From: Anaerolineales bacterium
Lineage (GTDB): Bacteria > Chloroflexota > Anaerolineae > Anaerolineales > DRMV01
DNA length: 5,814 nt
Direction of reading: 5' to 3'
NCBI GenBank assembly: GCA_015484985.1
Contig: WFUL01000083.1
Coordinates: 1 to 5,814, forward strand
Shown: positions 1 through 4,820 of the stretch, in pieces
Layout: every line of letters begins with the position of its first letter
Numbering within the stretch: position 1 is the first letter of the stretch
Position numbers and translations under genes: made by a program
The notes under the pieces: model-generated
Database searches by the model: none
What the model saw: only the letters and a program-made list of their open reading frames with translations
Told to the model about the DNA's origin: nothing

Positions 1-1162
1 CATCCAGGGGCACCTGCTTGTTCGCGGAGATGAAGCCGCCCTTCTGGGCCCAGATGGTCTGGGGTTCCGCGCTGGCCAGGTACTTCACGAATTCCCGCAC
101 CTCAGGCGTGTCGTTGAAGACCACCACCACGTCGCCCGCGATGAGGGCCGGGGTGCCCCACTTGGGGTCGATGGGCGGCAGCACGAAGAAGTTGTAGTCT
201 TCACCCGCGGTCAGGCCCTCGGGGAAGAAGCCAGTGATGAAGGAGGCCTGCCGGTGCAAATAACAGCCGGGCGGGTCGTCGAAGAGGGGTCGCGGGGCAT
301 CGCCGAAGCTGGTGTTGAGGGCGCCTTCCGGTCCGCCGTAGACGTAGTTCTCGTTGAGCACGATTTCGCCGAACATCTCCCAGGCCTTCTTGACCGCTTC
401 ATCGGTCCAGGGGATTTCATGGCGGACCCACTTGTCGTACACCTCGGGCCCCGCAGTGCGCAGCATGATGTCCTCGATCCAGTCGGTGCCGGGCCAGCCG
501 CTGGCCGCACCGCTCTCCAGGCCGATGCACCAGGCCGTGGCCCCGTCCTGGGCAATTTGCTCGGTCAGCGCCATGAGATCATCCCAGGTGGTGGGCACGG
601 AGTACCCTTTGGCCTCGAAGGCCTTGGGGTTGTACCAGACCAGGCTCTTGATGGCCACCTTGTAGAAGATGCCGTAGAGCTTGCCGTCATAGCTGGCCAG
701 GTCCACCCAGGACTGACCGTAGTCCTTCTTGATCTGCTCAACATCGAGGATGTCATCCAGGGGGACCAGTTTACCTTGCGCGGCCAGTTCATAGAGCTGG
801 CCGGGGTTGGGGAGGATGGCGATGTCCGGCGGGTTGCCGGCTTCCACGCGGGTGGTGAGCACCGCGGCCAGGTCGCGAGTGCCCTCAAAGGCCACGCCAA
901 TGCCCGTCTTCTCGGTGAAGGGCGCGACCGCGTCCTGGAAGGCTTCCCGTTCCGCACCGCCCCAGACCCCCAGCACCACGATGGCGCCCTTCTTGGGCTG
1001 GACCTCAACGGTCTTCACCACCTCGACTTCCTTGGTCACCACAACCTGTTTTTCTACCTCCTGGGTCACGACCACGGTTTTCACCACTTCTTTGGGCTGA
1101 CATGCCGCCAGCACCGCCAGCCCCAACACCAGCAGAACCCACATCCACCAACGGCGAATCAT
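1..1162 (-). CDS. ABC transporter sugar-binding lipoprotein, alpha-glucoside (AglE-like) type, C-terminus cut by window edge
   Basis: Extracellular solute-binding protein that would capture a sugar outside the membrane and deliver it to an ABC permease. The reading frame is open from the ATG at 1162 to the left edge, giving 387 residues; family members are usually a little over 400, so little is missing. The N-terminus is a lipoprotein signal: RR, a hydrophobic stretch, then LAAC with Cys21 as the lipid anchor. Residues 28-54 form a Val/Thr/Glu-rich tether with two 10-residue repeats (KTVVVTQEVE, KQVVVTKEVE). The mature domain has typical family-1 features: NPPDIAIL (110-117), DGKLYGIFYKV (159-169), GYSVPTTWDDL (186-196) and WCIGLESG...GWPGTDW (211-228). 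The last segment, with the later PPGCYLHRQASF, is what I recall of alpha-glucoside binders; the substrate is therefore an inference. An excellent Shine-Dalgarno (AAGGAGGTG, 1168-1176) overlaps the repressor stop codon, implying co-translation with the LacI-type gene. Confidence 0.9.
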   Translation of the reverse strand, partial: MIRRWWMWVLLVLGLAVLAACQPKEVVKTVVVTQEVEKQVVVTKEVEVVKTVEVQPKKGAIVVLGVWGGAEREAFQDAVAPFTEKTGIGVAFEGTRDLAAVLTTRVEAGNPPDIAILPNPGQLYELAAQGKLVPLDDILDVEQIKKDYGQSWVDLASYDGKLYGIFYKVAIKSLVWYNPKAFEAKGYSVPTTWDDLMALTEQIAQDGATAWCIGLESGAASGWPGTDWIEDIMLRTAGPEVYDKWVRHEIPWTDEAVKKAWEMFGEIVLNENYVYGGPEGALNTSFGDAPRPLFDDPPGCYLHRQASFITGFFPEGLTAGEDYNFFVLPPIDPKWGTPALIAGDVVVVFNDTPEVREFVKYLASAEPQTIWAQKGGFISANKQVPLD

Positions 1163-1167
1163 CCCTT

Positions 1168-1176
1168 CACCTCCTT
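1168..1176 (-). promoter_or_regulatory. Ribosome binding site of the sugar-binding protein gene
   Basis: AAGGAGGTG reads on the minus strand five bases before the ATG at 1162. It overlaps the TAA of the repressor gene (1175-1177), so ribosomes finishing the repressor are placed on the start of the next gene. It fixes the start codon choice and supports a bicistronic messenger. Confidence 0.85.
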
Positions 1177-2224
1177 ATGTGAGATTTGCGCGCGATGAGA
1201 ACTTACGGGCACCACAGGACGCCCGGACGACGAGCGTGGTCGGCAGACGACGTGAGGAAACGGATTCTCCCTGAATCCGTTGGAGAACCAGTTCACCCAC
1301 CGCCCGACCGAGGGCCTGGGCTGGGACGTGCACCGTGGTCAGGGGTGGCACGGTGTAAGCGGCGAGGGGAAGGTCGTCAAAGCCCACCAGCGCGATGTCC
1401 TCGGGGACCCGAAGGCCCGCTTCCCACAGGGCATATCGGGCTCCGACGGCCACCATGTCGCTGGCCACGAAGACCGCGGACAGGCGGGGACGCACCTGCA
1501 GCAGGGCCTGCATGGCCCGACGTCCGCTGGCCTCGTCGAAGTTGCCGTACTGAATCCACTCCGAGGGAGGCTCGATGCCCGCCGCCCGCATCGCGAGCCG
1601 GTAGCCTTCCAGCCGTTGGCGCGCGGAGACGTAAGACAGAGGCGCGTTGGTGATGATGCCGATGCGGGTGTGTCCCAGGCGAAGCAGATGTTCCACGGCC
1701 TGGCGCGCGCCGGCCACATTGTCCACATCCACAAAAGGAATGTCGGTTCCGGGCAGCTGGCCGTGGAGCACCAGCGGGAAACCCCGCTCGTGCAAATCCA
1801 GAAGCACGGGGTCATCGGCGCGGGGACCGGAAATCACGAACCCGTCGGCGTGGCGCCCCTGGGCCAGTTCCAGAACGACCTGTTCCGATTCGTGGACCTC
1901 CATGGGGCGGAAGAGGAGGTAATACCCTTGCTGGTGCAGCACGGAGGCCAATCCCTGCAACAGGCCCGGCAGGAAGGCGTCCCGATAGTTGGCGTCGGGC
2001 CCCCGATGCCAAATCAGGGCCACCGTCATCGTCCGACCCTGGACCAGGCGTCGGGCCGCGGCATGGGGGAAATACCCCAGTTGACGGGCTGCTTCCAAAA
2101 CGCGACGACGGGTTTCCGGGCTGATATGGGCTGCTGGCGCGTTGTTCAACACCAGGGAGACGGTGGTTCGGGAGACCCCTGCCAGACGAGCAACATCGTA
2201 AGAGGTGGGAACCTTGTCCACCAT
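1175..2224 (-). CDS. LacI-family transcriptional repressor, probably of the adjacent sugar-uptake operon
   Basis: DNA-binding repressor of 349 residues, the normal length for the family. The N-terminal helix-turn-helix is clear (TSYDVARLAGVSRTTVSLVL, residues 7-26). It is followed by the third helix (SPETRRRVLEAARQLGY) and the hinge helix YFPHAAARRL (51-60), where the usual Asn of YxPN is His. The rest is a periplasmic-binding-protein-like sensor: DNVAGARQAVEHLLRLGHTR (169-188), FVASDMVAVGARYAL (252-266) and VGFDDLPLAAY (280-290). The frame stays open to an ATG at 2383, but that start lies upstream of the promoter and operator, and the HTH normally sits within about ten residues of the N-terminus; I therefore chose 2224. 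A GTG at 2221 is possible and would give better spacing to the GAGG just upstream. The gene lies 12 bp before the binding-protein gene on the same strand. The palindrome at its transcription start suggests autorepression relieved by a sugar. Confidence 0.93.
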   Translation of the reverse strand: MVDKVPTSYDVARLAGVSRTTVSLVLNNAPAAHISPETRRRVLEAARQLGYFPHAAARRLVQGRTMTVALIWHRGPDANYRDAFLPGLLQGLASVLHQQGYYLLFRPMEVHESEQVVLELAQGRHADGFVISGPRADDPVLLDLHERGFPLVLHGQLPGTDIPFVDVDNVAGARQAVEHLLRLGHTRIGIITNAPLSYVSARQRLEGYRLAMRAAGIEPPSEWIQYGNFDEASGRRAMQALLQVRPRLSAVFVASDMVAVGARYALWEAGLRVPEDIALVGFDDLPLAAYTVPPLTTVHVPAQALGRAVGELVLQRIQGESVSSRRLPTTLVVRASCGARKFSSRANLT

Positions 2225-2231
2225 AACCTCA

Positions 2232-2249
2232 TAGTAACACGTGTTACTA
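2232..2249. promoter_or_regulatory. Probable LacI-family operator (perfect 18-bp palindrome)
   Basis: TAGTAACACGTGTTACTA is a perfect palindrome of 18 bp with a central CG. That is the usual architecture of operators bound by LacI-family dimers, where the hinge helix inserts at the central step. It begins two bases after the TATGAT box and covers the expected transcription start, so a bound repressor would block transcription of its own gene and of the binding protein. The cognate repressor being the neighbour is an inference. I saw no second copy in the window. Confidence 0.8.
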
Positions 2250-2251
2250 AA

Positions 2252-2280
2252 ATCATAAAGGTGAGTTGCACTCTTGTCAA
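2252..2280 (-). promoter_or_regulatory. Consensus sigma-70-type promoter of the repressor/sugar-binding operon
   Basis: On the minus strand TTGACA (2275-2280) is followed by exactly 17 bp and then TATGAT (2252-2257): a perfect -35, optimal spacing and a 5/6 -10. The expected start falls near 2245, inside the palindromic operator, and leaves a leader of only about 20 bases before the ATG at 2224. Such a strong promoter next to an operator fits tight negative control. Confidence 0.85.
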
Positions 2281-2295
2281 GATTTGAAACCTTTG

Positions 2296-2317
2296 GTTCG
2301 GACAGGAGTTTGGACAG
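2296..2317 (+). repeat. Tandem pair of GTTYGGACAG, 12-bp period
   Basis: GTTCGGACAG (2296-2305) and GTTTGGACAG (2308-2317) differ at one base and are set 12 bp apart. The same motif recurs as a second pair, in the opposite orientation, at 2453-2474. The pairs lie just upstream of the repressor promoter and may be binding sites for an unidentified regulator. Confidence 0.6.
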
Positions 2318-2452
2318 CCTTTTGGGAACAGGTCTACTCTCTGAGCGCATAGACCTGACCGGGTGCAGGATCTTCTTCTTCACCGCGGTTCAGGGCCCGG
2401 TCCGTCCTGGGCGAAACGCTGATGTCCTTTCTCGGCAGGTGTCACCACTCTA

Positions 2453-2474
2453 TTGTCCAAACTTTTGTCCAAAC
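2453..2474 (-). repeat. Tandem pair of GTTTGGACAA (minus strand), 12-bp period
   Basis: TTGTCCAAAC occurs at 2453-2462 and again, identical, at 2465-2474 on the + strand. The reverse complement is GTTTGGACAA, matching the pair at 2296-2317 in inverted orientation with the same 12-bp period. Two tandem pairs facing each other about 135 bp apart are unlikely to be accidental, but their partner protein is unknown. Confidence 0.65.
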
Positions 2475-2577
2475 CTCAGTTGAAACAAACCGAAGTCAGA
2501 GATTTTCATTTTTCTAACGAAAGGGAGGAAGATCCAAGGGAACGCTTTTGAGGCTGTCCCGTTTGCTTAGGCCGAAC

Positions 2578-2669
2578 CGGGCCCAGGACCGTAGAGGGTG
2601 AAAGCAATGGTGTGGGGCAGCGAAGCCGCCCCACACCATTTTTATTTTTCTCCTTAGGACCTGGGCCCG
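2578..2669. repeat. Nested imperfect inverted repeat (about 92 bp)
   Basis: The outer arms CGGGCCCAGGACC (2578-2590) and GGACCTGGGCCCG (2657-2669) pair at 12 of 13 positions. Inside lies a perfect 13-bp inner stem (2606-2618 with 2628-2640). The 15 and 16 bases between the outer and inner stems can partly pair too (AGGGTGAAA against TTTCTCCTT, with one T:T mismatch and one G-T pair). The result is a long hairpin with an inner bubble. It could be a terminator within a larger fold, a small structured RNA, or a remnant of a small mobile repeat; no target duplication was seen. Confidence 0.7.
2606..2650 (+). terminator. Strong hairpin followed by T-rich run, + strand intrinsic terminator
   Basis: AATGGTGTGGGGC (2606-2618) pairs perfectly with GCCCCACACCATT (2628-2640), and TTTTTATTTTTC follows on the + strand. 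On the minus strand the bases after the stem are TTGCTTTC, a much weaker run. The flanking A-rich side could still give some two-way activity. No + strand gene upstream is evident, so it may end a small RNA or stop stray rightward transcription before the spoVS promoter. Confidence 0.7.
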
Positions 2670-2926
2670 ATAAGGCTTGCGCGTCCCATGGCGGACTCAC
2701 CTCGAAAAAATGGGGCTTTGTGTGAGAGATCAAAAAAGCCTTGCAAACTGAAATCAGGACGTGTGTTTGGATCAAGGGGGATGAGGCTTGGTCTGGAATA
2801 GACCTTTAGGGATAAGTCCGCCAAAACCCCCTGAGCTGCAGCAAAAGGCTGACGGCCTTCCGCTGGGAATTACCTTTGTGCATTTTGAAGAATGAGCTTT
2901 TTCTCGAATCTTATACCTAACGTCAA

Positions 2927-2955
2927 TTGCCAGATGGCGGGGAATCCTGTACAAT
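2927..2955 (+). promoter_or_regulatory. Promoter of the spoVS-like gene
   Basis: TTGCCA (2927-2932), 17 bp, then TACAAT (2950-2955): five of six matches in the -10, four of six in the -35, and ideal spacing. The start of transcription would be near 2962, giving a leader of about 40 bases before the ATG at 3004. It is a housekeeping-type promoter; I see no separate sporulation-type sigma factor site. Confidence 0.75.
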
Positions 2956-3003
2956 AGTTTGCGAAAATTTCCTCAACGATGCCTAACGGGGAGGAGGCCT
3001 GCA

Positions 3004-3375
3004 ATGGATGTCATCAAAGTGGCCGCGAAATCCCGCCCGTACAAAGTGGCTGGCGCCATTGCCGGTGTCTTTCGGGAACACCAACACGCGGTGGTCCAGG
3101 CCATAGGTGCCGGTGCGGTGAACCAGGCCGTCAAGGCCCTCATCTTGGCCCGCCAGTATCTGGCCCAGGATGGTTATCACATCGCGTACATTCCGCAATT
3201 CACCGAAATCGAAATCCAGGGCCAGGTGCGTACCGCCGTACGGTTCACCGTCATCGCCGTACCTGCCGAGTTAGATCCGGTACCGTTGCAGCCTCTGGCG
3301 GCTTCCTCCCAGGAAGCCCCGGAAGCGCCAGAGAAGCCCGCATCGGAATCGGAAGGAGAAGCGGCCTCAGCCTGA
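3004..3375 (+). CDS. spoVS: SpoVS-family protein (stage V sporulation protein S-like) with Pro/Ala/Glu-rich tail
   Basis: Small protein of 123 residues. Residues 1-86 match what I know of the SpoVS family: MDVIKVAAKS at the start, VAGAIAGVFRE (15-25), VQAIGAGAVNQAVKALILAR (31-50), and the TEIEIQGQVRTAV strand region (67-79). In Bacillus SpoVS affects spore coat and cortex formation, and the fold is Alba-like with a possible nucleic-acid-binding role. Relatives occur widely in bacteria not known to sporulate, so the name need not mean sporulation here. Residues 87-123 are an extra, low-complexity, acidic Pro/Ala/Glu/Ser tail; Bacillus SpoVS ends at about 86 residues. The start is set by GGAGGAGG-type sequence at 2990-2997, six bases before the ATG; a frame extension to a TTG at 2959 lies upstream of the expected transcription start and is rejected. 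It is a single-gene unit converging on the DedA gene and overlapping its end by 9 bp. Confidence 0.92.
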   Translation: MDVIKVAAKSRPYKVAGAIAGVFREHQHAVVQAIGAGAVNQAVKALILARQYLAQDGYHIAYIPQFTEIEIQGQVRTAVRFTVIAVPAELDPVPLQPLAASSQEAPEAPEKPASESEGEAASA

Positions 3376-4032
3376 ACTCGGCAACGAAGGCCCGCTCTGC
3401 GTTCGCCGGTGTTTCCACATTTCGTAGACAATGGGCACCAGGGAAACCGCGATGATGCCCACAATCGCGTAATGGAAGTTTTCTTTGACAACAGGGATGT
3501 TGCCAAAGAAGTAGCCCGCGAAGAGGAAGAGGGAAACCCAAATCAATGCACCTACCACATTGTAGAAGAAGAACTTCCGGTAGGTCATGGCGCCAATGCC
3601 GGCGACAAAGGGCACGAAGGTGCGGATGATGGGCACGAAGCGCCCCAGCACCACGGCTTTACCTCCGTGTTTCTCATAGAACTCGTGGGTTCGAATGAGA
3701 TACTCCCGCTTGAAAAAGCGGCTATTCTCTCGAAACGCGCGCGGGCCAATGTATGCCCCGATATGGTAGTTCACCGCATCGCCTAAAATCGCGGCCGTGA
3801 TTAAGAGAAACAGCACCAGACGGATGTCCAGATGCCCCAGCGCCGCAAAGGTGCCCACAGCGAATAAAAGCGAATCGCCGGGTAGGAAGGGCGTCACCAC
3901 AACCCCGGTTTCCAGGAAGATGATGACGAAGAGAAGCACGTAAATCCAGGGGCCTAAAAGTTGAATGGCCTCCCCTAAATAGCGGTCCAGTTGGAGGAAA
4001 AAGTCGATCACCCAAGCCATCCATGCAGGCAT
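3367..4032 (-). CDS. DedA-family (SNARE-associated) inner-membrane protein
   Basis: Integral membrane protein of 221 residues, normal family length. DedA proteins are linked to membrane homeostasis, lipid-carrier or phospholipid translocation and the proton motive force; the exact substrate here is unknown. Hallmarks are visible: FLETGVVVTPFLPGDSLLFAVG (39-60, in two re-entrant or membrane segments), DAVNYHIGAYIG (85-96), and GRFVPIIRTFVPFVAGIGAM (130-149). Glu41, Asp53, Arg131 and Arg137 keep the same 12- and 6-residue spacing as the acidic and arginine residues I recall as essential in E. coli YqjA. Hydrophobic stretches at about 28-60, 70-90, 138-175 and 188-204 fit several membrane passes, and the C-terminus is basic and polar. 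The start at 4032 is supported by GGAGGT six bases upstream; the frame extends to 4389 but overlaps the preceding gene. Its end overlaps the convergent spoVS-like gene. Confidence 0.93.
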   Translation of the reverse strand: MPAWMAWVIDFFLQLDRYLGEAIQLLGPWIYVLLFVIIFLETGVVVTPFLPGDSLLFAVGTFAALGHLDIRLVLFLLITAAILGDAVNYHIGAYIGPRAFRENSRFFKREYLIRTHEFYEKHGGKAVVLGRFVPIIRTFVPFVAGIGAMTYRKFFFYNVVGALIWVSLFLFAGYFFGNIPVVKENFHYAIVGIIAVSLVPIVYEMWKHRRTQSGPSLPSSG

Positions 4033-4038
4033 CGTACG

Positions 4039-4044
4039 ACCTCC
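4039..4044 (-). promoter_or_regulatory. Ribosome binding site fixing the DedA-family start
   Basis: GGAGGT on the minus strand lies six bases before the ATG at 4032. It decides between this start and longer in-frame alternatives reaching into the neighbouring CPBP gene. Confidence 0.8.
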
Positions 4045-4063
4045 AGGAAGATATCGAAGCCCC

Positions 4064-4091
4064 ATTATACCGAAGAACCGCTGCCTGTAAG
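4064..4091 (-). promoter_or_regulatory. Promoter for the DedA-family gene
   Basis: A perfect TATAAT (4064-4069, minus strand) lies in the 104-bp gap after the CPBP gene. The best -35 candidate is CTTACA (4086-4091) at 16-bp spacing, four of six matches. Transcription would begin near 4057, giving a leader of about 25 bases that includes the GGAGGT site. The gene may thus be transcribed both alone and by readthrough from menB. Confidence 0.6.
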
Positions 4092-4136
4092 GGGACAATT
4101 CGCGCCGTATCTTATTTTCCCCCAGGAGCCTGCACC

Positions 4137-4820
4137 TCACAGGGAGGACGCGGCCCAGACGACAAACGAGCTGATGAACCAATGACTCAGGATGGGGTAG
4201 AGGACAGAACGGCTCCGCCAAGCCATAATTCCGAACCACAGTCCTCCCAACAACGTCGAATAGGTCTCCAGGGCCGGTTTCCCGATATGTAGCAGGGCAA
4301 AAGGCACCATTTGCAACAGTAACGCGGGCCCTGGACCGAAGGCACGGGCATAGGCAAACAGCAGAAAGCCGCGAAAGACGAATTCCCAACCCGCTAAATC
4401 CACCAGGTTAGAGCCCAGGATAGCCCAAGTGAAACCCCTACGATAGTACATCCGCAGGGAAGGGTCAAAGCGCAGACTGAGGGTGATGAGCACCGCAGCG
4501 GCCAGCCAGGTCAGGGCCGTGAGAAACAGACCTGCACGCCATCTCCCCAAGGTCAATCCATAATCCCGCCAAGGGCGTTTCAGTACCCACGAGATGACGA
4601 CCAAAGGGATGAAAAAGTACAACACCAGGTGTTCCCAGGCCTTGTTTTCCAACCCCAAGCCACCATACCCATCCCAAAGCATGGCCCCCGTGCTGGTCAG
4701 GGTCACCCACAACACTTCCCGGGAAAACCGAGGTGGGGGTTCGGGGTACCAAAACCGTTGCCAGAGACGCTTTACGAAGGGAAGATGCGTATTCCCTTGC
4801 GGGGGAACGCGCGCACTCAT
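4137..4820 (-). CDS. CPBP-family (Rce1/CAAX-protease-like) multipass membrane protein, divergent active-site motif
   Basis: Membrane protein of 227 residues, related to CAAX prenyl protease 2 / bacteriocin-processing (CPBP) proteins. Counted from this start, the three motif regions are visible: motif 1 WEFVFRGFLL (145-154), motif 2 FALLH (174-178), and motif 3 HWFIS (213-217). In the canonical family motif 1 is EExxxR and motif 3 HxxxN; here the first Glu is Trp and the Asn is Ser. I believe a WEF(F/V)FRG subgroup exists in several phyla, so this is probably a subfamily trait, but peptidase activity is doubtful. Hydrophobic stretches near 60-80, 95-116 and 150-225 suggest five to seven membrane passes. 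The start at 4820 overlaps the menB stop as ATGA; an in-frame ATG at 4826 is also possible. No Shine-Dalgarno is seen, which fits translational coupling to menB. Its role next to menB is unknown. Confidence 0.85.
   Translation of the reverse strand: MSARVPPQGNTHLPFVKRLWQRFWYPEPPPRFSREVLWVTLTSTGAMLWDGYGGLGLENKAWEHLVLYFFIPLVVISWVLKRPWRDYGLTLGRWRAGLFLTALTWLAAAVLITLSLRFDPSLRMYYRRGFTWAILGSNLVDLAGWEFVFRGFLLFAYARAFGPGPALLLQMVPFALLHIGKPALETYSTLLGGLWFGIMAWRSRSVLYPILSHWFISSFVVWAASSL

Larger units (their letters stand above)
2281..2926. other. Intergenic region of about 650 bp with no convincing gene
   Basis: Between the divergent repressor promoter and the spoVS promoter I find no reading frame with a good ribosome binding site and a recognisable protein. 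The open frames present (up to 89 codons, minus strand 2506-2775) run straight through the strong hairpin at 2578-2669 and look composed by chance. The stretch is poorer in GC than the genes around it. It holds the two tandem GTTTGGACA-type repeat pairs and the nested inverted repeat listed separately. It also has small hairpins such as GGTCT/AGACC (2790-2804) and AAGGC/GCCTT around 2845-2860, which lack a T-run and mean little alone. No tRNA, tmRNA, SRP RNA or RNase P RNA signature was recognised. Confidence 0.6.

Noticed and set aside
254..1198. Long + strand open frame opposite the sugar-binding protein gene
   Set aside because: It is a shadow of the GC-rich codon use of the real gene: no recognisable domain, no ribosome binding site, and low-complexity His/Gly-rich sequence.
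1261..1279. Perfect 7-bp inverted repeat CGGATTC/GAATCCG with a 5-base loop
   Set aside because: It lies inside the coding part of the LacI-family gene, has no T-run, and is short enough to be chance.
1280..2287. Long + strand open frame opposite the LacI-family gene
   Set aside because: It lies wholly antisense to a clear gene, ends beyond the promoter, and its product has no family features.
2225..2383. N-terminal extension of the LacI-family gene to an ATG at 2383
   Set aside because: The extra 53 codons contain the operator and the consensus promoter, have no ribosome binding site, and would place the helix-turn-helix some 60 residues in, unlike the family.
2600..2730. 6S RNA, tmRNA, SRP RNA or RNase P RNA in the gene-free stretch
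   Set aside because: The stem-bubble-stem shape invited comparison with 6S, but the length is about half and none of the conserved sequences of these RNAs is present.
2845..2860. Small AAGGC/GCCTT hairpin
   Set aside because: Five base pairs with only a short T-run on the minus strand; too weak to call a terminator.
2506..2954. Small minus-strand open frames (89 and 60 codons)
   Set aside because: The first runs through the strong hairpin, neither has a good ribosome binding site, and the products are rich in Ser/Pro with no recognisable motif.
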